A stretch of DNA of 64,000 nucleotides from Artocarpus heterophyllus (lineage: Eukaryota > Streptophyta > Magnoliopsida > Rosales > Moraceae): positions 28,538,148 through 28,602,147 of the forward strand of contig CM046348.1 of NCBI GenBank assembly GCA_025403435.1. The letters run 5' to 3'. The position numbers and the translations under genes were made by a program. Of this stretch, positions 11,367-21,436 are shown one piece after another. The notes beneath the pieces are model-generated. The model worked only from the letters and a program-made list of their open reading frames with translations, had not been told where the DNA came from and did not search any database. Numbering within the stretch: position 1 is the stretch's first letter; the number at the start of each line of letters is the position of its first letter.

Positions 11367-13139
11367 CTAATTTACGAAGTTTCCACTGAAAACTGAGCCC
11401 CTGTAAATGGCTCTAATCACTTTCCTTATTGGCAGCGGTGAAGGCGTTTTCTCTTCTTCTCGACCCTCTTTCTGCCTTTGATCATGGCCGGGCCCGTAAA
11501 CATTCTTCCCTTTCTCAAACAAATATTCCTTCAAATGTCCTTTTTTAATTAATTCTAAAATTTCATACTGCAAAGCCTTGCAGTCGACTGTCAAAAGCCC
11601 CGGATCTCAGTGGAACTCGCAGTACTATGACTGGTCACAGGAACAACTTGGGGCCATCTTGTTTGGCCATCTAACATAGTCTTTGCCTTCCAGCTGTGCG
11701 ACTAGTTCTGTGGGAGATATGTTTAGAGCATACTTCGGTGGCAACAGTGGCCTGTTCCTTGTCCGCGACTTCTCTTCCTTCTTTCTCCATTCCCTCCTTG
11801 GTGGTGTTCTCGTTTGTCTTCATCGATCTATCTGCGGCTTTTGTGTCCTCTCGTTCCATCTGTTCTGATCCTTTTGTTTGGCGAGTTCTCGTTCCCATCT
11901 TTCGTTTTCCTTTTCCAAGTCGATCCATCCTTTCGCTCTATTCAGGGCTTCTTGGGTATTCTGAGGATAGTCCTAGCAAATGCTATTCTTAAAGGATGAC
12001 TTGTGCAAGAGTCCTTTTTTCAGTGCTTCTCTAGCCGTTCTGTCCTTTAAATCTAAAATCTCTAAGAGCGCCTTGCTGAATCTCTTGCTATACACTCGAA
12101 GAGACTCTCTTGTGCCCTATACAACCGACCAAAAGTCCTTGGTCATCTTGTCGGTTCTTATATGGACAGAATAGGCTTTGATGAACGAAATCTGCCAAGT
12201 CTTCAAAGTTGTCGATCGATCCGGTCAGTAGGTTACTGAACCATCGAAGCGTTGGGCCTTTAAGGCTTTACACGAACAGCTTGCACATCATTTCATCAAG
12301 GATGGAATTGGGAATGCTTCTTACGCTTACTACGTTCTTGTATTGCAACAAGTGGTACTTAGGATCTAATGTCTCGTCAAAGCGAGTGAACACAAGATTA
12401 CCATACTTATGAGGGACTATAGAACTAATTCTTCTAGTGAATAGGGATTCTCGAATGTTTTTCGAGATATCATTAAGTGTTGGGGTCTTGCTTGTTGCCT
12501 TTGATACTTTTTGATGAATCTTCTCCTTGACAAGTTTGGTGTTCTGCTCAAGCATCTCCTTCATCATCTGCTGAATCACTTCAGGAGTTAACAGGGTCAG
12601 TGCTGTTGTATTTCAAATCAAACCGTCGGTTCAACTGTCCTTCTGGCTTCATTCATTTCACTGTTCTATCCTATTGGTTCTGTACGAACGTCCATTGTTG
12701 TTGTAGTAGTTGCCATAACGAGCGTTGCTGTGATTGTCGTTGCTAGCGCTGGAGTTGAGGGGGTGTATAGCGGCTGTATCCTCCCGATGGCGCTGTAAAA
12801 GGATGGTTGTCTGATTGTTTGTGGCGTCTAAAACTGCCATTGTGCTGCTGTTGTTACCGAGAAAGTCGAATACCCATAGTATGGGTAATAGTATGATAGC
12901 GAGGCCATTTGTGAGTTCTAGTAACTAATTTGACTCCTCAAAGACGAGTTCTCGCTGTTGACCTGCTCTAATCTCTTGTCGCGCTCTTGAAAACATACAG
13001 CTTGCTCCTAGAGCATTTTCTTCAAAGCCTCTACTTTAGCCATGAGAGCTTCCATCTGTTGATTTGTTTAAGTTTCTTATGTCTCTTCATTCGGAATTTC
13101 TGGAATTTTAGATGCCTTTCGGTTATCGTTGTCTGCCAT
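11367..13139 (-). pseudogene. gag of the minus Tat-like element (broken)
   Basis: The likely start ATG is at 13139, about 40 bases after the PBS, and opens MADNDNRKASKIPEIPNEE. A coiled-coil-like N-terminus and a Gln/Ser/Tyr-rich segment follow. The conserved retrotransposon gag core is at about 12420-12150 (VFTRFDETLDPKYHLLQYKN, then a phrase close to LRWFSNL). The C-terminal part (11928-11671) is very rich in Lys, Arg and Glu. Numerous stops break it. Gag would form the cytoplasmic particle. Confidence 0.7.
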
Positions 13140-13178
13140 TTGTGGTTAAGCTAAAGATCCTAAAGTTGATGATTTGAA

Positions 13179-13200
13179 GGCCCCACAGTGGGCGCCAAAC
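13179..13200 (-). other. Primer-binding site of the minus Tat-like element
   Basis: On the minus strand GTTTGGCGCCCACTGTGGGG follows the LTR end directly. A TGGCGCC primer-binding site with this continuation is typical for plant Tat/Ogre-type elements. The exact tRNA was not checked. Confidence 0.65.
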
Positions 13201-13998
13201 TATAGACATAGGATCTACAATCAAAGATAAAATGTGTCAATTCAAATTAATGTGTCTGTTTAAGGAGTCTGGGCCCTTAAATCACCGTTATTTGGATCTT
13301 TTTTTGCTTTAAAGCAAATGCGACAGATTAAATTGCAGAAAACAATGAACGAGTTAGAATCAAGTAGAATAAGTAACGTTGGAAGATAAAAAAGATACCA
13401 CACGAAGATTTTTGTAGTGGTTCACTCTATAAATTAGAGCTACGTTTTCTGTTCTTCACTATTATATAAGTTGTGGATAGATTACGGAGGTATAAGGTGA
13501 GGAATAATTTTGACAGAGTTTCTGTATGTGCTTTTTTTTTTTTTATGTCCCTACAACTGAAGGTTACGTCCCTTTATATAGAGAGTAGAAGAGAGTCATG
13601 GGTTCTAACTGACTAGCAGAGTGGAGCAGTCATGCGGAAAGTAACTGTAGTAATGGGACACGTGTCGATCCGTAACAGGTTGCAAAGATCATGCTTCTCA
13701 ACATTTAAATTCATGGTTAGACATGCTAACAACCGTCAATTCGTGCTGATAACTGTCAGTTCGTGTCAATTGATCCCATCAAACGAACACTTGGAAACAA
13801 ATCTAAACAACTTCAATAGCTGATGTAATCTGAATACAAATACATATAGGATGAGCTGATTGAATCAAACAAAACCTCAATTTAATTTATATTCAAGTTG
13901 ATCTTGTGTCGCTTCGCTCTGCTCGACTTATTAATAACGGTGGGCTGTCATTTTGGGCCTTGTGGACAATTTGGGCCTGACCAAATTGTACCCTAACA
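13201..13998 (-). repeat. 5' LTR of the minus Tat-like element
   Basis: The 798-bp LTR runs on the minus strand from TGTTAGGGTACAATTTGG (13998) to GTCTATA (13201; an original CA probably mutated to TA). A TATA box lies at 13573-13580. It keeps the TG start that the other two family LTRs have lost. Confidence 0.85.
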
Positions 13999-14093
13999 TG
14001 GTCTAAATGTGAATTATAAATTTGCAATAAAAACTTCGCATGTAACACATGACATACCAAGAGGTGGCATCCATGTACACACAATTTACAACA
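13999..14093 (-). repeat. Truncated 3' LTR of the minus copia element
   Basis: It starts TGTTGTAAATTGTG on the minus strand at 14093, right after the purine run AAGGGGGAG. It matches the first 95 bp or so of the LTR at 19704-20060 and ends at 13999 against the gypsy LTR. Confidence 0.75.
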
Positions 14094-14124
14094 CTCCCCC
14101 TTAGATGTCTATCATGCAAAGAAT

Positions 14125-14260
14125 ACGCCTCATTAAAAACCTTACTAAGAAAAAACCCAATTGGGAAAAAATATTAATGAAGAAAAAAATAGTACATAAT
14201 TCTTGTATACTCTGCATTTAGGACCGCCTCATTAAAAACCTTGTCAGAAAAACCTAATGG
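14125..14260 (-). repeat. Duplicated 3' UTR motif of the minus copia element
   Basis: On the plus strand CTCATTAAAAACCTT occurs twice (about 14128 and 14228). Each time it is followed by AAAAACC and a phrase like AATKGGA. The pair sits just inside the 3' LTR. Similar motifs at this place in other plant copia elements are familiar to me but were not checked. Confidence 0.6.
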
Positions 14261-14344
14261 GACAAAACCTAGGCTAAGGGAAAAAGAATACAGTATGTAG
14301 TGTCTCCCCTTCATGTCAACATCTCTTCTTCAAAGATCTCTAAG

Positions 14345-15800
14345 TCAACACATAACAATTTTGTGTACCAACTTTTCAAATATTGTTGTAGCAAGTGCCT
14401 TTGTAAATAAATCTGCTAAGTTGTCATTGGAGTGAATTTGATAAACATTGATCTCTCGTTTCTTTTGAAGCTTGTGCATGAAAAAGAATTTTCGTGAAAT
14501 GTGCTTTGTTTTGTCTTTTTTATGTAACCTCATTTGAGTTGGGCAATATGGGCTGCATTATCTTCATACAACATTATTGGACTTTCTTTGTTGAATGAAA
14601 GATTATATGTTTCTCTTATATCTTACATCAGGGATTTAACCATATACGTTCTTGACTTGCCTCGTGAATTGCCAATATCTTAGCATGATTCAAAGATGTG
14701 CTGGTTAGGGTTTGCTTTGTCGAGCACTAGGATATAACTGTACCACGATATGTAAATAAATAACCTGTTTGTGATCTTTTTTTATGTGGATTACATAAAT
14801 ACCCTACATTCGCATATCCAATCAATTCCGACTTGGAATCTTGCGCATACTACAAACCTATATTTGTTATACCATGAAGATAACGAAGTATTTGTTTGAT
14901 ACTATTCCAATGTCTTCGAGTTGGTAAAGAATTGTATCTTGCTAGTAAGCTAACAGAGAAAGCCATGTCAGGCCTTGTGCAGTTAACAAGATACATTAGT
15001 ACACCAATAGCACTAAGATATGGTTCTTCTAGACCAAGAATTTCTTTATTATCATCTCGAGGACAAAAAGGATCCTCTTTCACATCACGAGATCGTACAA
15101 CCATAGGAGAACTTATTGGATAAGATTTGTCCATATTAAAATGCTTTAATACCTTTTCAATATATGTTAATTGATGAACAAAAATCCCTCCCGATAAATG
15201 CCCGATTTGCAAGCCGAGACAAAATTTTGTTTTTGCTATAGACATGTGTCTAGATTGCTTTAATCCATATAAAGATCTTTGTAATTTACTTGAATACATT
15301 TCTCAGGGTTTTGAATTGCATGCTTTAGACATTTTTAGCGCTTTAGGGACTTTTATGTAAATGTCACTATTTAGTGACCTATATAGATAAGTCATTACAG
15401 CATCCATCAGACACATGTGAAGTCCTTCTGAAATTGCCAGAATAATAAAAAATCTAAACGTAATTGCATCCACCATTGGAGAATATGTCTCTTCTTAATC
15501 AATACCAGGTCTCTACGAAAAGCCTTGTGCTACATGTTGTGCTTTGTATCTGACATCTTCATTTTTCTCATTATGTTTTCACACAAATACCCACTTATAG
15601 CCGATATGTTTTACACCTTCAGTTGTTTGAACAACAAGCCCAAAAACTTGATGTTTTTCAAGTGAATTTAATTCTGCCTGGATTGTGTCTTTCCATTTGG
15701 CCAATCATTTCTACACCAACATTCTTCAATAAACTTAGGTTCAACATTCTCATTTTCTTCTATAATATCAAGAGCTACTACATATGCAAATATGTTGTCG
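14345..15800 (-). pseudogene. Copia reverse transcriptase and RNase H (broken, catalytic segment deleted)
   Basis: On the minus strand the RT start shows HIGYKWVF and EETYSP remnants. SLYGLKQSRHM near 15265 then jumps directly to KTKFCLGLQIGHL. In copia RTs these phrases are separated by a long segment that contains the catalytic YVDD, which is missing here. The connection region (CTRPDMAFSVSLLARY) and the RNase H end (DNLADLFTKAL, 14420-14370) are recognisable. The element therefore cannot reverse transcribe. Confidence 0.8.
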
Positions 15801-15899
15801 ACAATAATTTCATTTCGGTTCTATCTCTTTCTTGAAGTGACAGAACTTATTGAGATCTCTTCATTAACATCATTTTCAGGTAACTGTATCTCTTCTGGG

Positions 15900-17270
15900 G
15901 TTACTTCTTTAGCCATGTCAATTGTTTTTGTACCAAGCTATTCAAGAACATTAGTAACATTGGAATGCCAACTTGCTTATTATTTTGCTCCTTTTTCTTT
16001 CTTGGATTTTTATCCTTGGAATCGATAAGTCTACCATGCTTATTGCGTGCCTTAGACTCATCTGCTAGCACAGTAATATTTTTCAGTAGGAACATCAATT
16101 AGAATAGGAGCATTTTAATTGGTATATGTGATTTTGTCACTTTCTTAACATCAGTAAATGCATCTAGTAACTGATTTGTGACCTTTTGCAAATGGATAAT
16201 TTTTTGAACTTCTAATTCATATTTATTTGTACGATGATCGAAGTGAGATAACAATGATAAACTCCATGAAATTTTTTGTTTTTCCAACTGTTGTTCATCT
16301 CCCCTTAATGCTGGGAAACTTGTCTCATTAAATTGACAATTGGCAAATCGTGCCATAAAAAGATCACCCGTCAAGGGTTCGAGATATTTAATTATTGACG
16401 GGGATTCAAATCCAACATCTTAGAGCATTATGGTTGAGCAATTGGGATATATACCGTGCAACCAAAAATTCTTAGATGGGAAATATCTAGCTCTTTACCA
16501 GAAACAAGCTGTAATGGGGAGTATTTATGATTGCAGTTGGCCTTATGTGAACAAGCGCTGTAGTATGTAATATGGCATGTCCCCAAGTAGAGCTAAGCAA
16601 TTTTGTTCTCATAAGTAAGCGCCTAGCAATTAATTTTAGTCTTTTAACAGAAGATTATGCTAATTCATTTTGCATATGCACGTGAGCAATAGAATGCTAT
16701 TCCAATTGACTTGCAGTAATCATTAAAGGCATGTGATGTAAATTCTACTACATTATCTAAACGAATTTTCTTGATTGTATAATATGGGAATTGCACCTGT
16801 AATCAGATTATTTAAGCAAAGAGTCTTGTAAATGCAATATTACAAGTAGATAATGAACAAACATGTGACTAATGTGTTGATGTATCTATGAGTATCATAA
16901 AATACTGAAATGGTCCACATGATGGAATAATAGGCCCACATATATCTCCTCTAATTTGTTCTAAAAATATAAGAGATTTAATTGTAACTTTCATTGGGGA
17001 TGGCCTTATAGTCAGTTTCCCTTGAAAACAAGTAGCACATAAAAAATCTTTCGACAAAAGAATCTTTTGGTTCTTTAAAGGATGTCCATTTGAATTTTCT
17101 ATAATCCTTCGCATCATCATCGAACTCGGATGACCTAAATGGGCGTACCAAACAATAAAATTCCTTATATCTTTGGATTCTTGGTTCATCATCACATAGG
17201 ATTCAATTGGATTTATAAATATATAATACAATCTAGAAGAGTATGCTAGGTAGCTTTTCCAATATTTATT
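15900..17270 (-). pseudogene. Copia integrase (broken)
   Basis: The HHCC zinc finger is seen in the minus-strand frame 17231-16869 (WYAHLGHPSS, then CATCFQGK). RGDICGPI follows with the first catalytic Asp. Further down IRLDNVVEFTS gives the second Asp (near 16755), with GG of the usual sequence altered. The region of the catalytic Glu is degenerate. The C-terminal half (16500-15900) shows LRIFGC and many stops. Confidence 0.75.
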
Positions 17271-17399
17271 TCTTTCCTAAGACATTAGATGTAGTATAAA
17301 GATATTTAATGCCTTTCTCATTTATTGTCTCAATATGATAACCATTACAACATATATCTTTAAAATTTAGTAGATTTCTTTTTGATATACTAGAATACA

Positions 17400-18960
17400 T
17401 TGCGTTGTTAATTATAAACTTTATACCACTAGGTAATAATATATTAGCTCTTTCGAAGCCTTCAATAAGATTTGTAGCGCCAGATATTATACTAATATTA
17501 GCTTTAGCTAATATGAGATTGGAAAAATATTGTTATCTTTGAAAATAGTATGTGTTGTTTTATTATCCGCTAGGCAAAAGGCTTGACCATTAACTTTAAT
17601 ACCGGTGGAATGATTTTTGAAATCCATGTCTCTTTGTGAAAAATAAAACAAAAGATAAGAAAATAATACGCTAAGCACAATCTTTTTTTTTTAATGAGAA
17701 AACATATGGAGATTACAAAACATAATAAAAGCGCACTAAAATTAGAAGCACACTAAAATAAAAACATGCCGAAACACATTAAACATTACAGATCACATTG
17801 AAAATAAAAATAAACTAAAAATAACACACTAGGGATAGATTGGTGCGAGAACATCTTTCAAGCCATATTGATGTTTTCCCCGCTAATTAAATTCTCAAAA
17901 TTTCCATCATGATTCTCAAAGAAATTTGCAATATCCAAAAGTGCAAAATTTGTAGGATCATGGTGTTTAGTAAAGTTTGTCTTAACAAGATTTGTCTATA
18001 CACCTTTTCCTTTCTCTTTCAAGGAAACTTAGTAAAGATCAACAAAGTATTTAGACGTGCAACATATACGTCTCCAATGTCCTTTCATGCCATATTTACG
18101 ACAAGTATCTTCATTGTTCTTGTGGGCTTTATTTTGAAAACACTTTTCATCTTGTTTCTTCTTATTCTTCTCCCATTTTTGATGGTGAGATGCAAGTTTC
18201 TTGAAATTTGAGGAGTTTTGATTATAATAACTACGACTAAGACCACGATCATGTCCATAACCACGTCCACCATGCCAACTATGCCTAGGATCTTCAACAT
18301 ATGACGTATTCGTTTCAAGGAATGACATTGATCTAGTTGGGGGGATTGATGATTTTTCATCAACAGTTCATTATTTTGTTCGACAACAAGAAAACATGAT
18401 ATTAATTCAAAATATTTCTTAAAGCCTCGTTCTCGATATTGTTGTTGCAAAAGTATATTAGAGGCATGCAAAGTAGAGTATTTTTTTTTAACATGTCTTC
18501 ATCAGTTACTATGTTTTTTCTAACATGTCTTCATTAGTTACACTTTCTCTACATAATTTTAATTAAAAAGTAATTTGAAACATTGTAGAATTATAGTCGC
18601 TCATAGTTTTAAAATTTTGTAATCATAGGTGCATCCAATTATAGCAAGCTTTATGAAGTATTACAGTCTTTTGATGATTATACCTTTCTTTTAAATTATT
18701 CCAAAAGACATATAGATCTTTTATCATTAAATATTCAGTTTTCAATCCTTCATAGAAATGACGACGAAAGAATATCATTGCCTTTGCATGATCCTGTGAG
18801 GATGCATTATTTCCTTCTTTTATTGTATTTTCAAGGTTCATAGCATCAAGGTTGATCTTAGAATCAAGAGTCCATGCTAAATAATTTTTTCTAGAAATAT
18901 AAAAACAATGAATTCGAGCTTTGTAAAATTTGACATTGTGAAAACTACAACAAATATAAA
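17400..18960 (-). pseudogene. Copia gag and protease (broken)
   Basis: On the minus strand gag starts near 18955. It holds ASSQDHAKAMIFFRRH and LKERYNHQKTVIL, phrases of a common plant copia gag. A nucleocapsid knuckle near 18085 reads CRKYGMKGHWRRICC, where the second Cys is replaced by Tyr. The protease region near 17580 reads LADNKTTHTI where the family has a D-S-G active site, so the loop is damaged. Stops and frameshifts throughout. About 740 bp of AT-rich leader (18961-19703) separate it from the LTR. Confidence 0.7.
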
Positions 18961-19525
18961 AATAAAATTTAATAAATTACCTTTGCATGACAATAATGAA
19001 AATAAGTACTCAAGCAAAACATGACTACATTACAATAACCAATTCACAATTTTTGAATTAAAATAGGTTCTGCTTCATAACATACTTCAAGAAAACAAAA
19101 TAAATAAATAAATGCCATAGGAAATAGATAAGTCATGAATAGGAAGGGTAAATAGCATAGACATTTAAAATCTAGAATACCTATGGCTTATGGCAATAAT
19201 GACAGTATAACCATGATATTAACTATAGTGCTATAACCATTAACATAAAGGGGTCAGCAAAAACCGTTAACATAAATCATATATCTCTCATCTATTAATA
19301 TATGCAAAATTATATTATATGGACAAATCAAGAATGGATAATTAATTATACAAAGTATAGTTTGTACACGAATGACAAAGCCATTAAAAAAAATTTCAAT
19401 TCAAGAAATCCAAATATATATAAAACGGTAAAGAAGAAAATAACATAGCAATAATGTTAAATAAACTAAACAATTAAGTATATAGATATAGTCATGATAG
19501 TAATATCGAAAATGAGGACATAATA

Positions 19526-19557
19526 CATACATACATACATACATATATATATATTTA
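19526..19557. repeat. CATA/TA microsatellite
   Basis: A run of CATA repeats passes into TATA repeats within the leader of the minus copia element. It is probably a simple expansion with no function. Confidence 0.8.
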
Positions 19558-19703
19558 TTTGAAAGGAATGAGTACATAATATAACGACGACCAAATAGCC
19601 ATGTTAATGATATATGTTTATCAAGAGAAATCAAACTAGTATTTTAGAAAAGCTTGACCAAAAGTTTATCTTTATGGATAACAACGGTTAAAACTCGTGT
19701 TGA

Positions 19704-20060
19704 TGATGTGTTATAAAACAAAATAAAATATAACAAAAGACTAAAAAAAATAAGAGAGAAAACACAAGAAGAACTGAGAGATAAATTATCTTTCTATTCT
19801 TTCACTTGTGAGAGATAAAAATACAAGCTTCGCGTAGCCTTTATTTATCGGCCAAGAATCATAACTAAAGGTAACAATAATAGATATAACTTACATAGGT
19901 TACATATACAATTAAGAGAGACATAATGCACAATATTAAAAGGGATTTAATGTTGAGATAATATGGTTTAAATGTAAATTATAAATTTATAATAAAATTT
20001 TTGTATGTAACTTATAACATATTAAGAGGTGATATCCACACACACATTGCATTCGCAACA
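19704..20060 (-). repeat. 5' LTR of the minus copia element
   Basis: On the minus strand it starts TGTTGCGAATGCAATG (20060) and ends ACACATCA (19704), followed by TCAACACGAG. An ATAAATAAAGGC stretch near 19840 could be its TATA region. A gag remnant starts about 750 bp downstream. Confidence 0.7.
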
Positions 20061-20379
20061 AAATATGCAATTTTTTTTCTTAATTTTTAATTTGTTACGT
20101 TATAAATGTTTTTTTCCCCTATGTAACACATAATAAAACCGCGAGGTAACTTATTTTTTTAAATATATTTTCTTTTTTGACAGGTTTTAAATATATTTTC
20201 TAGGCATAAATAATTAAAAAAAGGACGGGGGAAAAAACGCCGCGCCGAGTAGAGAGGAAACGCCGAGCGCGAACCCATCGAAAAAAAAATAAAAACTCTC
20301 CAGCTTCGGCGCTTCCCACACGCTCGCCGTCGTACAATTGCACGTTCGCCATTTCAAAACTTGCCCCCTTCGCCGTTCG

Positions 20380-20425
20380 CTCTCTCTCTCTCTCCTTGTC
20401 GCGCGCGCGCGCACACATACATGCA
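20380..20425 (+). repeat. CT and GC/CA simple repeats in the 5' leader of the trihelix gene
   Basis: A (TC)n run at 20380-20395 is followed by (GC)n and (CA)n at about 20401-20420, upstream of the start codon. CT-rich stretches are common in plant promoters and 5' UTRs. No clear TATA box is seen between the copia LTR (20060) and the ATG. Confidence 0.6.
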
Positions 20426-20562
20426 TGCACCGTCCCTCACGCCACACTTCCCGGCCGGTACATCCTCACTAACCGTATTCCCGCCGTCACCGGCCACCGA
20501 CACACGCTAGACCACCTCTACCCAGATTCTACACCCCAACCCCCACCACCGCCGCCGGCGCC

Positions 20563-21436
20563 ATGGACTCCGACACCGGAACTCCGTCTAAAGTGACGGC
20601 GCCGCCACTCAGGACGACGCCGTTTTTCGGCCGTGAGGATTGCTGGAGCGCTGACGCTACCGTCACCCTCATCGACGCCTGGGGCGAGCGATATCTGGAG
20701 CTCAAGCGCGGGAACCTCCGGCAGAAGCACTGGCAGGAGGTCGCCGATGCCGTCAACTCCGACCACTGCGACGGCCCTAAGTCTCGGCGGACGGACATCC
20801 AGTGTAAGAATCGCATCGACACGCTCAAGAAGAAGTACAAGATCGAGAAGGCTAGGGTTTCCGATTCCGACGGAACGTACGTCAGCCCCTGGCCCTTCTT
20901 TGCTTGCCTCGACACCTTGATTGGCGCGACCTTCCCCGTAGCTAAGAAGCTCTCTCCGCTGCCGGCGGCGGCCGTCGGCGCTCATCGGAATCCGTCGCCG
21001 CCGTCATGGGCGCGGTACTCGCCGGTACCGGTAGGTCCCCGATCCGCCACTCAGAAGCGGCCGGCACTGGTTGCCGTTGATTACAGCGGATCGGCAAGGA
21101 ACTTCTCCGCGTTTGCGGCGGCGGCCGTGGCGGCTCTGGCGGACGAGGAGGCGGGGGATGAGGAATCCGACCGGTCGGGGTCAAGGTCAACCACGAGGAG
21201 CCGCAGAAGGGAGGAGAGGGAGAGAGAGCCGATGTACAGGGAATTAGCGAAGGCGATAGAGAGGTTCGGGGGAATATATCAGAGAGTGGAGGCGGCGAAG
21301 CAGAGGCAGCTGGTGGAGTTGGAGAAGCAGAGGATGCAATTCGCCAAGGATTTGGAGTTTCAAAGGATGCAGCTTTTCATGGAAACCCAGGTTCAGCTTC
21401 AAAAGATTAAGCGCGCCAAGCGATCTTCGGGCGCTG
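20563..21436 (+). CDS. Trihelix transcription factor, ASIL/SIP1 type, exon 1
   Basis: ATG at 20563 in a good context (GCGCCATGG) opens a 291-codon frame with no stop. Residues 26-97 form the trihelix DNA-binding domain: CWS...LIDAWGERYLEL (helix 1), HWQEVADAV (helix 2) and DIQCKNRIDTLKKKYK (helix 3). WPFFACLD at 110-117 is the usual extra helix. Residues 184-192 are Ala-rich, 199-222 acidic then Arg-rich, and 224-288 form a long Gln/Glu coiled coil likely used for dimerisation. This layout is that of nuclear ASIL1/2-like proteins, known in Arabidopsis as repressors of seed-maturation genes. The frame then meets a good donor, CTG|GTGAGT, at 21436/21437 (phase 1). The last exon was not identified. 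GC content is far above its surroundings. Confidence 0.85.

Larger units (their letters stand above)
6661..13998 (-). mobile_element. Ty3/gypsy Tat-like LTR retrotransposon, minus strand, both LTRs (3' LTR truncated)
   Basis: On the minus strand the order is 5' LTR (13998-13201), PBS, gag, protease, RT, RNase H, archaeal-type RNase H, integrase, short 3' UTR, PPT and truncated 3' LTR. It is of the same family as the plus element but lacks the antisense gene. It probably inserted into the 3' LTR of the copia element to its right, since that LTR stops after 95 bp exactly where this LTR begins. The predicted target duplication is GACCA on the minus strand; its partner is off-window. Many stops and frameshifts. 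Confidence 0.85.
13999..20060 (-). mobile_element. Ty1/copia LTR retrotransposon, minus strand, degenerate
   Basis: On the minus strand the order is 5' LTR (20060-19704), leader, gag, protease, integrase, RT, RNase H, 3' UTR, PPT and a 95-bp stump of 3' LTR. The protease-integrase-RT order identifies copia. The two LTR ends match by eye (shared phrases ATTATAAATTT and AAGAGGTG). It is the oldest layer of the left stack: every domain is broken and the 3' LTR is cut by the gypsy element. It lies about 500 bp upstream of the trihelix start codon, in the opposite orientation. Confidence 0.85.

Noticed and set aside
20401..20425. GC/CA alternating run as a special regulatory or Z-DNA site
   Set aside because: A simple microsatellite; nothing in the sequence shows a regulatory role.
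20518..20985. 155-codon open frame on the minus strand opposite the trihelix exon
   Set aside because: Shadow of a GC-rich coding exon; composition bias removes stops on the other strand. No domain seen.
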